64,000 nucleotides of DNA from a candidate division WWE3 bacterium RIFCSPHIGHO2_01_FULL_40_23 (GCA_001772615.1 MEUZ01000001.1:1-64000); one strand, 5' to 3'. Shown: positions 49,770 to 60,192, counted from the first letter of the stretch. The notes: generated from the letters alone by a model not told the origin. Made by a program: numbers and translations.

Positions 49770-50690
49770 CTAACTTTTTTTCGCGAAAATCATTTTGCCC
49801 GCGGGAGTTTGAAGTATTCGTGAAACTATCACTTCGGCTTCTTTTCCTATCAAATCAGATCCGCCTTCAACGACAATCATAGTCCCATCCGGAAGATACC
49901 CTACTCCCTGGCTCGCGTCTTTACCAAGCTGAACTATTTTCATTTTTAAAGGTTCGCCGGGAAGAACAACCGCTTTTATCGCGTTTGAAAGTTCATTCAC
50001 GTTTAAAACTTTCACACCCGATAACGACGCCACTTTGTTAAGATTGTAATCAACAGTAGCAAGCTTTGAGCCCGTGCTTTTGGCAACCTTCACTAAAATT
50101 TTGTCCACCTCTTTGCTTTTATTGCCATCAAACTCTTCCTCTCTTTCCAAAATCACCACCTTTGCAACTCTTTTCAGGTCTTTGAGTATATCAAGTCCTC
50201 GTCTTCCCCTTTGTCTTTTTAGTACGTCACTGCTGTCTGATATAAGCTGAAGTTCGTCTATCACGGCTTGCGGAACCAGAAGGGTTGTATCCAAAAAACC
50301 AGCTTTTACTATATCTATAACCCTTCCGTCAATTACAACCGAGGTGTCAAGCACAACCGCTTTATCATATTCTCTTTCTTTTTGGGCTTCCTCCTCTTTT
50401 CTCTTTTTCGCATCCTGCATTTTTCTTGACTGCGCCTCCCAGAAATCCGAAACGGCTTTCATCGCGGTTTTTGCTATAACGGTCTCAAACCATTCAACTA
50501 TGGCGGAAGTGAGTACAGGAAGGACTAAAACGGCAAAAGCCCCGAATGCAAAGGCAAAGAGAGTCTGTCCGAAAAACGGAACTCCAAAAAGAGGATTTTT
50601 TGAAAAATACACGCTGTGGGAAACGAAAAAGCCCAGGATGGTTAAAAGGACGCCGATTACAAATTTGATAACGTTTCTTGATAATTCCAT
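49770..50690 (-). CDS. Membrane PIN-TRAM domain protein (YacL-like)
   Basis: A 306-residue protein: two N-terminal transmembrane segments (~8-27 and ~43-63), a charged helix, a PIN domain (~112-230; AVVLDTSVVIDGR, IDELQLI, ATVDYNLNKVA) and a C-terminal TRAM RNA-binding domain (~240-300). The family is widespread in Gram-positives and CPR and is expected to be a membrane-tethered nuclease. It is probably co-oriented with radA just upstream; no partner is evident. Confidence 0.9.
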   Translation of the reverse strand: MELSRNVIKFVIGVLLTILGFFVSHSVYFSKNPLFGVPFFGQTLFAFAFGAFAVLVLPVLTSAIVEWFETVIAKTAMKAVSDFWEAQSRKMQDAKKRKEEEAQKEREYDKAVVLDTSVVIDGRVIDIVKAGFLDTTLLVPQAVIDELQLISDSSDVLKRQRGRRGLDILKDLKRVAKVVILEREEEFDGNKSKEVDKILVKVAKSTGSKLATVDYNLNKVASLSGVKVLNVNELSNAIKAVVLPGEPLKMKIVQLGKDASQGVGYLPDGTMIVVEGGSDLIGKEAEVIVSRILQTPAGKMIFAKKS

Positions 50691-50801
50691 AGATAAAACC
50701 GTGTAAATACTAAAGTTAGTTTAGCATAAAAGGTCAATAAAAGTTTAATGTATCCGCACTACGGAGACGTAAATGAGTCTATTTTTTAATTTCCAGCTAA
50801 A

Positions 50802-52136
50802 CTAAACTAGCTTTAAAGCCCCGTTAACGGACTTAACTTCAAGCGGGCTGATTATTTTTGTAAAACCTAACTTTTTTGCCTCCTTTACTCTGTTTTGCAT
50901 AAACGGGACTTTCCTCACCTCGCCCGAAAGCCCCACTTCCCCAAATACTACAGCTTTAGTATTTAATGGCTTGCCTGTGAGTGAAGAATATATCGCAAGA
51001 CAAATTGCAAGATCGCAGGAGTTCTCAATTATCTTCATTCCTCCCGCAACATTTACATAAACATCCTCATTTGAAAGTTTTAAACCGCATCTTTTTTCTA
51101 AAACGGCGACAAGAACCGAAAGGCGGTTAACATTAAACCCGCTTGCCGTTCTTTTGGGATAGCCAAAACTTGTCGGAGTTGTTAAAGCCTGCACTTCAAA
51201 TAAAATCGGTCTGTACCCTTCCATAACAACTGTGACGCATGACCCGGGCGCGGATTTCATACGCTCCTCAAGAAATAAATCGGAAGGATTTTTAACTTCA
51301 GTCATCCCGGCTTCGCCCATTTCAAAAATTCCAACCTCGGAAACCGGACCGAATCTATTCTTGGAAGTTCTTAAAAGCCTGAATAAATGCTGTTCGTCGC
51401 CTTCTATGTATAAAACTGTATCAACTAAGTGTTCAAGAACTTTTGGACCTGCAATACTCCCCTCTTTTGTTATATGCCCAACAAGAACCATGGGAATTCC
51501 AAACTCCTTGGCGGTATTTGAAAGTCTTAACGCGCTCTCTCGGACTTGGCCCACGGAACCCGCCGTGCCGGTAAGCTCTGCTGTCGTTAAAGTCTGGATA
51601 GAATCAACGATTACCAAAGCCGGGCCAGGCAGATCCCTCGCAGGAGATGGCCCTTTAAGAAATTCGGTTATTGAGTCAACATTAGTTTCAGAGAGCATTG
51701 TAAGATGAGTACCTTTAATACTTAATCTGTCGGCGCGAAGCTTAATCTGCTGGGGACTCTCCTCACCGGAAATGTACAAAACTTCTTTATCCTTAACTTT
51801 CAGCTTGTCCGCAATCTGAATTAACAGTGTACTCTTTCCAATACCCGGCTCCCCAGCAAGTAAAACTACCTGCCCTGGAACAAAACCTCCTCCTAAAACA
51901 CGGTCAAACTCCCCAATCCCCGAGGACACCCTAGAATCAGCTTTAATAGAAACCTCACTAAGCTTTTTTATGCTACTTGCCTTCGGAGGAACTTTCACGG
52001 AATATTTTCTGGAACTTACGGGCGCTACAAGGGTCTCAACAAATGTATTCCATTTAGAGCACCTTGGGCACTGCCCAACCCATTTAGGAGATTCAAATGA
52101 GCAATTCTGGCAAACAAATGTAGTTTTTTGTGGCAT
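50802..52136 (-). CDS. radA: DNA repair protein RadA/Sms
   Basis: A 444-residue recombination ATPase that promotes branch migration. It has the N-terminal zinc finger CQNC...CPRC (~9-29), Walker A GEPGIGKST (~96), the RadA-specific KNRFG motif (~255) and a C-terminal Lon-protease-like domain. The length is normal. No clear Shine-Dalgarno precedes the ATG. The neighbours are housekeeping genes on the same strand. Confidence 0.96.
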   Translation of the reverse strand: MPQKTTFVCQNCSFESPKWVGQCPRCSKWNTFVETLVAPVSSRKYSVKVPPKASSIKKLSEVSIKADSRVSSGIGEFDRVLGGGFVPGQVVLLAGEPGIGKSTLLIQIADKLKVKDKEVLYISGEESPQQIKLRADRLSIKGTHLTMLSETNVDSITEFLKGPSPARDLPGPALVIVDSIQTLTTAELTGTAGSVGQVRESALRLSNTAKEFGIPMVLVGHITKEGSIAGPKVLEHLVDTVLYIEGDEQHLFRLLRTSKNRFGPVSEVGIFEMGEAGMTEVKNPSDLFLEERMKSAPGSCVTVVMEGYRPILFEVQALTTPTSFGYPKRTASGFNVNRLSVLVAVLEKRCGLKLSNEDVYVNVAGGMKIIENSCDLAICLAIYSSLTGKPLNTKAVVFGEVGLSGEVRKVPFMQNRVKEAKKLGFTKIISPLEVKSVNGALKLV

Positions 52137-52289
52137 AAAATATCGGTTTTACATTACCACACATACGAACTACAATACAATACAAATTTTGCCTTCTGCT
52201 TTTTTTGTTCCATTACTTAACCCATAAGCATTTTACAATTTAGAAAATCTAAACTAGAATCCAGATTAAAACCAGAAAGGAGAAGTAAG

Positions 52290-52613
52290 ATGGGTGCTTT
52301 CATATTCAGAGCCCAACACTGGGCTGTAATAAAAGTGCCCGGAGGAAAATGGGGCCTTAAGGATGGCATAGATCTCCAGCTGGGACAAGGAGAAAGACTC
52401 CACCTTGTTCCAACAACGGAGCCGGCCAGGGTTGCCTTCCAATCCGCCCTTGATGCTTTGGGTCAAGCGGGAACCGTTCGGTTTGAGGAGGGTGTGTATC
52501 AAGACAATCCGTCACTTCCCTTGATGCGAGCCATCAGACTTGGGGAAGAAACCTCCGAAGACGATGCGGCCAGGGCTTGCAAGCTCATCAGCCGAATGAT
52601 GGAGGAGGAATAA
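52290..52613 (+). CDS. Small soluble protein of unknown function
   Basis: A 107-residue protein with the strong ribosome site GAAAGGAGAAG and its own terminator. The sequence suggests a beta-sheet start (FIFRAQHWAVIKVPGGKWGL) and a helical end (DDAARACKLISRMM). It is the only plus-strand gene between 43.6 and 57.4 kb, lying between the minus-strand radA and clpC-like genes. No family is recognised. Confidence 0.7.
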   Translation: MGAFIFRAQHWAVIKVPGGKWGLKDGIDLQLGQGERLHLVPTTEPARVAFQSALDALGQAGTVRFEEGVYQDNPSLPLMRAIRLGEETSEDDAARACKLISRMMEEE

Positions 52614-52635
52614 ATTCACCCAATTTTCGGCTAAC

Positions 52636-52676
52636 AAATTGAGAGTTTTCACCTACGAGACTCTCAATTTTTATTT
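52636..52676. terminator. Terminator between convergent genes
   Basis: AAATTGAGAG/CTCTCAATTT stem around a 15-nt loop, with TTATTT on the plus side; it overlaps the end of the clpC-like gene. Confidence 0.8.
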
Positions 52677-54962
52677 AAAACTCAAATTTAACTCGTTATC
52701 TTTATACCCAACCTTGATCTCCCCCGAAGAACGCCCGCCTTTAAGCAAAAGCCTCGCTATTTCATCAATTAAAACCCGATCAACGGTTCTTCTTAAAGCC
52801 CTGGCGCCGTACTCATCCGAGTATCCTTCTTTTAAAATAAACTCCTTTGCTTTCTTATCCACTTTTAACGCGAATCCTTTATCAAAAAGATTTTTTGAAA
52901 CTTCAGCCAAAAGCAGGTTCAAAATTTTACTCAAATCGGATTTTGTAAGCTTGTTAAAAACCACAACATCATCAAACCTGTTTAAAAGCTCGGGCCTTAA
53001 GATATTTTTAAGATTATCGGTAAGCCTTTTTTCCACCAAACCGGCATCGCCTTTTTTAATATCCTTTACTACAAAACCAATCTCCCCTCGCGAAATCAGC
53101 TCCGAGCCAAGGTTTGAAGTCAAAATAACAATTGAGTGCGTAAAATCAAAAGCCCTTCCTCTTGCATCAACAAGAGTTCCATCCTCCATAATTTGAAGCA
53201 GAATATTTAAAACATCAGGGTGGGCTTTTTCTATTTCATCAAACAGAACAACAGTGTACGGGTTCCTTGATATTTTTTCGGTTAACTCCCCACCCTCATT
53301 GTACCCAACATACCCGGGAGGGGCGCCAACAAGCCTTGAAACCGTATGTCTTTCGGAAAAATCGCTCATATCAAGTTTAATAAGTCCGTTTTCCCCGAAA
53401 ACACTTTTTGAAAGGACTCTTGCAAGCTCGGTCTTGCCTACTCCTGTAGGCCCAAGGAATAAAAATGACCCTATCGGCCTTTTGGCAGATCTTAACCCGA
53501 GGCTTGACCTAATGAGTGAAGAGGCAACAGACGAAACAGCTTTTCCCTGCCCTACTATTTTTTTAGATAAAGCCTCCTCAAGATTAAAAAAGAGTTTTTC
53601 TGTAACATCCGGCGCTTCAACGAGAGGAACATTTATCTCCTTCCCTAAAGCGCTTGAAATATATGGAGTTTTTAATTCTAGGTTCTCTCTATCAAAAGAA
53701 AAACCCGAAAGACCTTTTTCAATAGAGCCTATTTTTCTCTTTAGAGCTACCGCCAAATCAAGCTCCCTTTTTGAAATCGCCTTGTTTAATTCGGACGTAA
53801 ATAAAAACTTCTTTCTCTTTAATGTGCCGTATTTTTTCGGAAGCATGTTTTTATCCATAACCAAGAAAGAACAGGCTTTATCTAAAAGATCAATGGCCTT
53901 TTGAGGGAAATATTTACCCTTTATATATTTCTCCGATTTCTCATAAACCTCATTTAGCGAGCTCTCGCTTATTTTCACTGCGTGAAACCTCTCAAAATCC
54001 AACGCTTTTTCCTTAAGAATTGAAAGTGTAGTCTTTTTATCCGACTCTTTAACCCTCACTATGCTGAAATTCTTAAGAATATCCTCGTCCTCCGAAATAT
54101 ATTTTTGAAAAGAAGCAAGGCTTGTTGACGCGATAATCTGAAAACCTGAGTACAAAATATCTGATTTGAAAAGATTTAAAGCGAACGGCGGGAAAAAACC
54201 GGGACCTCCAGGCATAAAAACCTGATGAAAATCCGAAAAAAATAAAACTAGATTGCCCGCGCTTAACACCTCATCATGCAAGGCTGAAAGGCCTGCTTCA
54301 ATACCCTCTCTTCCCATCACGCCACTTAAAAAACTATTAATGTCAAAATCAATTACGCTGATATTTATAAGCTGGCTTGGCACCTCAAAATTGGACATTT
54401 TTTGGGCGAGAAGCTTAACAAGAGATCTTTTACCGACACCGCTTTCACCGATTAATAAAGGGTTCGCCTTTTTCCTTTGCAAAAGAATAGAAATGACATC
54501 CGTCAGCTCTTCCCTCTCAACCTGATTCCCAATAACCCCATCTTCGTAAAGTAGATTTAAATTTGTTCCAAATGCATCAAGAATAGGCGTTTTTCTAAAA
54601 CCCCTGACGCTTTTTTTAAGGATTTTTGGATAAGTCCCCGAGGTTACTACCTTCTTTTGCGCAATTTTATAATCTTTTGATCCGGAGAGCTTTAAGAGGG
54701 CCAAAGTTAAATGCTCGGTGCCTACATACTGATGCCTCATCTGAAATGACTCCACAAAAGCCTGTTCAATGACATCCGAAAGATTTACTTTGTGATTTTT
54801 TTGTAAAGAAACTCTCTCTGGGCCCGAAAGTAAAATACTTCCAAAACCTCCCGATTCAATTATTGAGGAAGCTAGATCTTGCGCATGCACCAAATTATTA
54901 TTTGAGGATAAAAAGGACTCAAGAGCTTTTTTTGCCCTGAATGTCAACTTATCTGTAACCAT
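52671..54962 (-). CDS. ClpC-like AAA+ unfoldase with degenerate first ATPase domain
   Basis: A 763-residue Hsp100 protein: N-domain (~1-140), NBD1 (~150-400), a short middle segment, NBD2 (~480-690) and a C-terminal D2-small domain. NBD2 is intact: GPTGVGKTEL (~505), VLFDEIEKAH, and the GYVGYNEGG pore loop. In NBD1 the Walker A reads GESGVGKRS (Arg where Thr/Ser is expected) and the Walker B reads LVLFFSDFH instead of the usual hhhhDE, so this ring is probably not hydrolytic. The start overlaps the S1 gene stop (TAATG), so they are translationally coupled. It may work with ClpP encoded elsewhere. Confidence 0.9.
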   Translation of the reverse strand: MVTDKLTFRAKKALESFLSSNNNLVHAQDLASSIIESGGFGSILLSGPERVSLQKNHKVNLSDVIEQAFVESFQMRHQYVGTEHLTLALLKLSGSKDYKIAQKKVVTSGTYPKILKKSVRGFRKTPILDAFGTNLNLLYEDGVIGNQVEREELTDVISILLQRKKANPLLIGESGVGKRSLVKLLAQKMSNFEVPSQLINISVIDFDINSFLSGVMGREGIEAGLSALHDEVLSAGNLVLFFSDFHQVFMPGGPGFFPPFALNLFKSDILYSGFQIIASTSLASFQKYISEDEDILKNFSIVRVKESDKKTTLSILKEKALDFERFHAVKISESSLNEVYEKSEKYIKGKYFPQKAIDLLDKACSFLVMDKNMLPKKYGTLKRKKFLFTSELNKAISKRELDLAVALKRKIGSIEKGLSGFSFDRENLELKTPYISSALGKEINVPLVEAPDVTEKLFFNLEEALSKKIVGQGKAVSSVASSLIRSSLGLRSAKRPIGSFLFLGPTGVGKTELARVLSKSVFGENGLIKLDMSDFSERHTVSRLVGAPPGYVGYNEGGELTEKISRNPYTVVLFDEIEKAHPDVLNILLQIMEDGTLVDARGRAFDFTHSIVILTSNLGSELISRGEIGFVVKDIKKGDAGLVEKRLTDNLKNILRPELLNRFDDVVVFNKLTKSDLSKILNLLLAEVSKNLFDKGFALKVDKKAKEFILKEGYSDEYGARALRRTVDRVLIDEIARLLLKGGRSSGEIKVGYKDNELNLSFK

Positions 54963-56047
54963 TACTTTTCAAGCTGTCTTGTGCTTAAAGCAAGCTTCTG
55001 ACTCGCTCCATCAACCATTGTAACGACAGCCGTTACCTCCTCCCCTTCTTTTAATGGACCGCTTGCCTCGGAAACATGAATTAAACCGTCTAAACCCTTC
55101 TCAAGATTTACAAAGGCTCCAAAGGGTACAATCTTACTGACAAAACCCGTAACTTTAGTTCCGATCGGGTATCTTTCCTCAACTTTATCCCAAGGATTAG
55201 GGGTAAGCCTCTTAACGCTTAATGCAAGCTTTCCCGTGTCTTTTTCAACTCCAAGTACTAAAACCTTAATTTTATCCCCTACCGAAAAGTATTTACCAGG
55301 ATGACTGACTTTCTCCCAGGCGATTTCACTGATGTGTACAAGCCCATCAAGCCCGTCAACATCAACAAAAGCTCCAAAAGGCATCACACCCGTAACAACA
55401 CCTTCAAGAACATCCCCCTCCTTTACGGCATCAAGTTTTTTTCTTATTTCTTCCTGATCTGTATCAGGCCTTGCATCCTTTTCAGATAAAACAAGACGGT
55501 TTTTTTCAGGGTCAACTTCTATGACTTTAACTTTAAGCTCTTTGCCCGAAAGAACCGAAAGGCGCTCTTTAAGTTCGGTCTCGCTTCCGGAAGCAAATCT
55601 CCCCTCATCTTTTGCAAAATGTCCTTTATCAAGGTGTGAAAGTGGGATAAAGCCCCTCAAACCAAAGCAATCTACCAAAAGTCCCCCTTTATTGTACTCA
55701 ATTACTTTTACATTAAAGACGGCTCCGGTTTTAAAGGCATCCTCCATATCCTTCCATTTTTTCTCTCTTTCGGCCTTTTTTAAGGAGAGTACAAGATAGC
55801 CCTGGTCATTTTCAGCCTGGACAACCGTCGCAACAATAGGATCTCCTTCCTTCAAGTATTTGTAACTCTTATCAGTATCATCAAGATCAAAACCGCTGAT
55901 TATTCCCTCGGATTTCGCGCCGACGTCAACTAAAACCTCCTTATATGAAACCGAAACAACCATACCTTCAATTATATCCCCGGGTTTGAAGGACTTAATT
56001 TCAACTTTATGCTTGTCCAGAAGCTTTTGCATAGGGTGTTCATTCAT
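54962..56047 (-). CDS. rpsA: Ribosomal protein S1-like, four S1 domains
   Basis: A 361-residue RNA-binding protein with four S1/OB repeats (~20-90, ~105-190, ~205-275, ~290-358; typical GMVVSVSYKEVLVDVG, GVMPFGAFVDVDGLDGLVHIS). E. coli S1 has six; four are common in other phyla. It likely helps mRNA binding on the 30S subunit. The start at 56047 has only weak Shine-Dalgarno support. Translational coupling with the clpC-like gene is an unusual partnership. Confidence 0.9.
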   Translation of the reverse strand: MNEHPMQKLLDKHKVEIKSFKPGDIIEGMVVSVSYKEVLVDVGAKSEGIISGFDLDDTDKSYKYLKEGDPIVATVVQAENDQGYLVLSLKKAEREKKWKDMEDAFKTGAVFNVKVIEYNKGGLLVDCFGLRGFIPLSHLDKGHFAKDEGRFASGSETELKERLSVLSGKELKVKVIEVDPEKNRLVLSEKDARPDTDQEEIRKKLDAVKEGDVLEGVVTGVMPFGAFVDVDGLDGLVHISEIAWEKVSHPGKYFSVGDKIKVLVLGVEKDTGKLALSVKRLTPNPWDKVEERYPIGTKVTGFVSKIVPFGAFVNLEKGLDGLIHVSEASGPLKEGEEVTAVVTMVDGASQKLALSTRQLEK

Positions 56048-56154
56048 AGCGAAGAGATTTTACCTTAACATAAAAAGTAAAACAACTGCCCGTATTAGTC
56101 ACTGTCATTTTTAAGCTTGCAAAGCGTCGGTATTGTTCCATTTTTTCAGAAAAG

Positions 56155-57399
56155 TTATTTTAAGACGAGATCTACTAGCTTTTTAGTTCTTTTATAAAGA
56201 CTTAATCTCCCTCGTTTGCGCCTTAGCCTTATGGCTTTTTGATATAAGCCTTCAAGCTCCTCCGTAAGTTTTTCCACGGAAAACTTATCCGAATATTCAA
56301 GAGATTTTTGGCCTAACTTTAACGAAAGATCAGAATTTGAAACTATTTCAACTATTTTTTGAGACATTGCCTTTACATCCCCCGCTCTTACAAGATAGCC
56401 GTTGTCTTTCACAAGTTCCACTAAACCAGCTTTCCTAACCCCGACAATCGGAAGTCCCGCCGACATAGCTTCAAGAACGACCATAGGATTATTTTCCATT
56501 TCACACGCAGTTACAAATACATCCGAAAGATTTATAAGCCCTCCCGAAATAAGCTTTTCATGCTCTATAAAACCCGTAAACACAACATTTTTTGACAAGC
56601 CAAGATCCTTCACCTTTTTTTCAAGCTCTTCTTTCTTTGGCCCGTCTCCTACTATTAAAAGGCTGACGTTTGATTTTTCTTTGAGAACCTCACTGAAGGC
56701 CTCAATCACAACTTCTACCTTCTTTTCTTCAGACAGCCGGCCGAAGTGAAGGATCACTTTTTCTTTAAGGTTATATTTCTTTTTGAGTTTTCTGATTTCT
56801 GACTCATTAAGTTTAGGGAATTTAGTCTTAACAACGGGGTTAGGAAGGTACTCAACATTACTTTTGTACCCAGTCTTGATGAGATCTTTTATAAGGACTT
56901 TTGAAGGACAGGTACTTACTTCACAAGCGTCAAAAAAGAATTTGGCTGCCTTCAGAAGGGCATCGGAGATATTTTTATTAACCAGCCTTTTATTTATAAC
57001 CCAACCGCTCATATGCTCCGGGGTGGTTAAATAGATGTGAATAGTGCCAACAAGGGGTATTTTAAATATTTTTGCCGACAGAAGCGCGTCAAGACCTACC
57101 AAAAACGGCGTTTGTAAATGTATGACATCGGGCCTGAATTTTGAAACTTCTCTCAAAACAATTGGCAGGCCAAGAAAACTTAACCTGAACTCCGGATAAA
57201 TAAATGCCGGCATGGAAGGAAGGTGGACAATTTTGACGTTTTTTGCCCTAAATTCTTGTCTGTTAATCCCTTTTACTTTGGGTACAAATATTAATACTTT
57301 ATGTCCATTTTTCCCCAGGCCATAGGCAAAGTTAGCAATTGAAGTTGCCATCCCATTAATCTGCGGCAAAAAGGTGTCTGTAAAAAAAGCTATTTTCAT
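56155..57399 (-). CDS. Glycosyltransferase, GT4 family
   Basis: A 414-residue GT-B enzyme: MKIAFFTDTFLPQINGMATS at the N-terminus, GRLSEEKKVEVVIEA (~218), VGDGPKKEEL (~250) and the E(x7)E motif in CEMENNPMVVLEAMSAG (~308). It resembles diacylglycerol or mannosyl transferases of the same family and ends in a basic tail (RLRRKRGR) that may bind the membrane. It lies just downstream of the 5S rRNA on the same strand. Confidence 0.92.
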   Translation of the reverse strand: MKIAFFTDTFLPQINGMATSIANFAYGLGKNGHKVLIFVPKVKGINRQEFRAKNVKIVHLPSMPAFIYPEFRLSFLGLPIVLREVSKFRPDVIHLQTPFLVGLDALLSAKIFKIPLVGTIHIYLTTPEHMSGWVINKRLVNKNISDALLKAAKFFFDACEVSTCPSKVLIKDLIKTGYKSNVEYLPNPVVKTKFPKLNESEIRKLKKKYNLKEKVILHFGRLSEEKKVEVVIEAFSEVLKEKSNVSLLIVGDGPKKEELEKKVKDLGLSKNVVFTGFIEHEKLISGGLINLSDVFVTACEMENNPMVVLEAMSAGLPIVGVRKAGLVELVKDNGYLVRAGDVKAMSQKIVEIVSNSDLSLKLGQKSLEYSDKFSVEKLTEELEGLYQKAIRLRRKRGRLSLYKRTKKLVDLVLK

Positions 57400-57484
57400 A
57401 GTTGGGAGTTATTTTAACACATGGGAAGGGAGGGTCTAAAATGGGGGAAGAGTTATAGTTTCCGCTGCAAAATTTGTCTTTAGT

Positions 57485-57604
<120 letters not shown>

Positions 57605-58026
57605 ACTAACGGCAAACGTAACCTTGCTTCTTTACAAAACAAAGCTTACGCTACACTTTCTGACAGAAGTAATGTCATTATTCTCCAAAAGCAATTCTCA
57701 AGGCTATTTGCCTAGGATAAACCCAGGCGCGGGCATCTAAAAAAATTAACAACCATTAGTACAGCTTGGCTGAAACGATTACTCGTCTTACACCTGCTGC
57801 CTATCATCCCACATCGCCCTCGCGGGCTAAGCGGGATTCCTTGCGGAACCTTGTAGTCTCCAAGGGGTTGTCCATGAAGCTGTTACGCTTCATGAAGGTC
57901 ATAATCTTGGGGTGTGCTTCGTGCTTAGATGCTTTCAGCGCTTATCACGTCCGAATATGGTTACCCAGCGATGCTTTTGGCAAAACAACTGGAACACCAG
58001 AGATTCGTTCAATCCGGTCCTCTCGT

Positions 58027-58814
58027 CAACTGTTCTTCTATCACTAGAAGGTTAGACTATATCTTCACCCTTCTACGCTAAAGTTACGAAGGGTAAACCT
58101 CTATAACTTCAACTTAGGTAGGGTGTCGGCGTGTTACCTGATATTACTCAAATTTAATCAAGTCCTCTCATCCGCGAAGCGGAGAGAAAGTCGTTACGGG
58201 GTCAAACCTAAAGCCTCCAAAAGTTCATTTTTCGTTTTCTTAGTCTTTGTAACATAGTTAGAAAACTGTATTTTTAGGACACAATCAACCAGCTCATGTA
58301 ACTCGGATACTGATAACCGATTGTAACTTTTTCTACCCAAGAGATCTGAAGCAGTAAACAAAGCTTCTGCCTGTCCTCTCTTGAATCTGATAAACGGTTT
58401 CAACGCTAATAGGATTTCCCTAACCCGCTTATAACCATTTATTCTTAGCTCACTCATACCATCATTCCTATGCGACAAATAACCGATCTTCAATTCGTTC
58501 CTAATCCAAAGCAGTGGTTTGAAATGTCTGCTATCTTGATAAAAACAGATAGTACACATAAACCTCAAACCGGCCTTTGTGTCAGAACGCTTTTTTAACT
58601 GAAGAATCAGACTTCCGTCGCCATCAAGAAATCCAGCAATGTAAGCTAAATTAGCTTTAGACTGACTTCCCACGGTATTATCTTACTCCCTAAGGATTCA
58701 CTAATAAAGATCCTATTAATAGTGCTTGGACCAATCACTATTAACCGGGATTAAGACTTCACCGTTATTAGCCAAATTGTCATCGGAAGTTTCCTTCCGA
58801 AGTAGCAAGAATTT
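58027..58814 (-). other. 23S rRNA intron in the sarcin-ricin loop
   Basis: The plus-strand exon CGGTCCTCTCGT breaks off at 58026 and resumes with ACTAGG at 58815; the uninterrupted 23S reads TCTCGTACTAGG. The site is between bases equivalent to E. coli ~2656 and 2657. It carries a LAGLIDADG gene. Intron class (group I or other) was not resolved by eye. Confidence 0.85.
58194..58673 (-). CDS. LAGLIDADG homing endonuclease (intron 1)
   Basis: A 159-residue protein with one LAGLIDADG-type motif, YIAGFLDGDGSL (residues 11-22), so it would act as a homodimer cutting an intronless 23S allele. Basic residues follow, and the C-terminus is Lys-rich. It lies wholly within the intron in the sense of the rRNA. 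The frame looks intact. Confidence 0.88.
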   Translation of the reverse strand: MGSQSKANLAYIAGFLDGDGSLILQLKKRSDTKAGLRFMCTICFYQDSRHFKPLLWIRNELKIGYLSHRNDGMSELRINGYKRVREILLALKPFIRFKRGQAEALFTASDLLGRKSYNRLSVSELHELVDCVLKIQFSNYVTKTKKTKNELLEALGLTP

Positions 58815-58866
58815 ACTAGGATCAACTCCCCTCAAGACCTTGCGCCCGTTGTGGATAGAGACCGAC

Positions 58867-59655
58867 ATTTTTGTTACTCATCCGCTCCGACAGTTGTCGG
58901 ACGGATTGGTTAATCATTTCTTGTTTTGATTAACTCTCCCAATCGCTTGGGGGATCCGACCATATCTTTCCCACTTCACTCATTTTGAGCTTCACGGGAT
59001 TTAGCGTATGGCCTGTGAGGATTTTAGTCTTGATAGAATAACTCCTTTAGGAATTCTTCGATGAGTTGTGTTCATCGAGTAAGCAAGATCAAGAATTAGT
59101 TTAAAACCTTGATCAGTTAAATGCTCTCCCTGAGAAATTAGTTCCACTGTTTCTTTGAATTTCAGAAAATCCTGATATTTTCCAGAGATGAGAGGATTCT
59201 TAAGAAAAAAGGGTATGACTTTTTCTTTCAAATCCTTATTATCTTTCACAACCAATACAAGGGACACATCATCAGTAGATGCTTTATGATTGGGTTTGAT
59301 ATAACCACAACCTAACCTGTTCTTAAGTTGATCAAGAACTATTCTTCCTCTTGGATTTTGACTCACATGAAATTCGGTAATTATTTGAAAGCCGTTTTTA
59401 TTGAACTTAGAAGGCACTATGCCTACATAAAAACAGCCCTCGCCATCAACAAAACCTGAAAAATAAGAATCAGGAATATTGATCATAAGACTAATCTTTC
59501 CTGCTGATTATCTGCACTAGAAGCATTTTCACTTAAGATCATTAAGTCTTAAGTAGCTCTAGATACTCCAGAGTTCCCAGCATATAGCTAAATTTATAGA
59601 CAGTTCGAATTCGCCTTCTGGCGAATGTCACCCGCAGTCTCTAATTGCGGATCAG
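58867..59655 (-). other. 23S rRNA intron in the peptidyl-transferase region
   Basis: The exon GAGACCGA ends near 58865 and continues as CTGTCTCAC near 59656; the normal gene reads GACCGAACTGTCTCAC. The site corresponds to E. coli ~2604-2605, next to A2602. It carries a second LAGLIDADG gene. Confidence 0.85.
59001..59486 (-). CDS. LAGLIDADG homing endonuclease (intron 2)
   Basis: A 161-residue protein with the motif YFSGFVDGEGCF (residues 8-19), typical of single-motif LAGLIDADG enzymes. It differs clearly from the enzyme in intron 1, so the two introns are not recent copies of each other. The end of the frame lies ~130 nt inside the intron border. The frame is intact. Confidence 0.88.
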   Translation of the reverse strand: MINIPDSYFSGFVDGEGCFYVGIVPSKFNKNGFQIITEFHVSQNPRGRIVLDQLKNRLGCGYIKPNHKASTDDVSLVLVVKDNKDLKEKVIPFFLKNPLISGKYQDFLKFKETVELISQGEHLTDQGFKLILDLAYSMNTTHRRIPKGVILSRLKSSQAIR

Positions 59656-59734
59656 CTGTCTCACAACGCTCTGAACCCAGCTCGCGTATCGCTTTAACCG
59701 GCGGACAGCCGGACCCTAGGAAGCTTCTCCACCT

Positions 59735-59771
<37 letters not shown>

Positions 59772-59796
59772 TACCGTCGCTATGGACGCTCGGGTA

Positions 59797-59832
<36 letters not shown>

Positions 59833-60147
59833 ATAAGCTCCGTGCCATCCATTAAGCAACGGAGGATCACTAAGCCCTACTTTCGTACCTGCTTCACTTG
59901 TAGGTGTCGCAGTTAAGCTCCCATATATCTTTACACTTACAGTCCCATTTCCATCGGGACCAAGGGAACCTTTGGGCTCCCGCGTTACACTTTAGCGGGA
60001 AACCGCCCCAGTTAAACTGCCTGCCAGACATTGTCCTCCCGCCGGATAAACGGCGGCAAGTTAGGGTTAGAGTGTTAACAGAGAGGTATTTCACTGATGC
60101 CCGCCTTGCGGCGGACTCCCTCCTATGCTACACAATTAAAACGCCTT

Positions 60148-60192
<45 letters not shown>

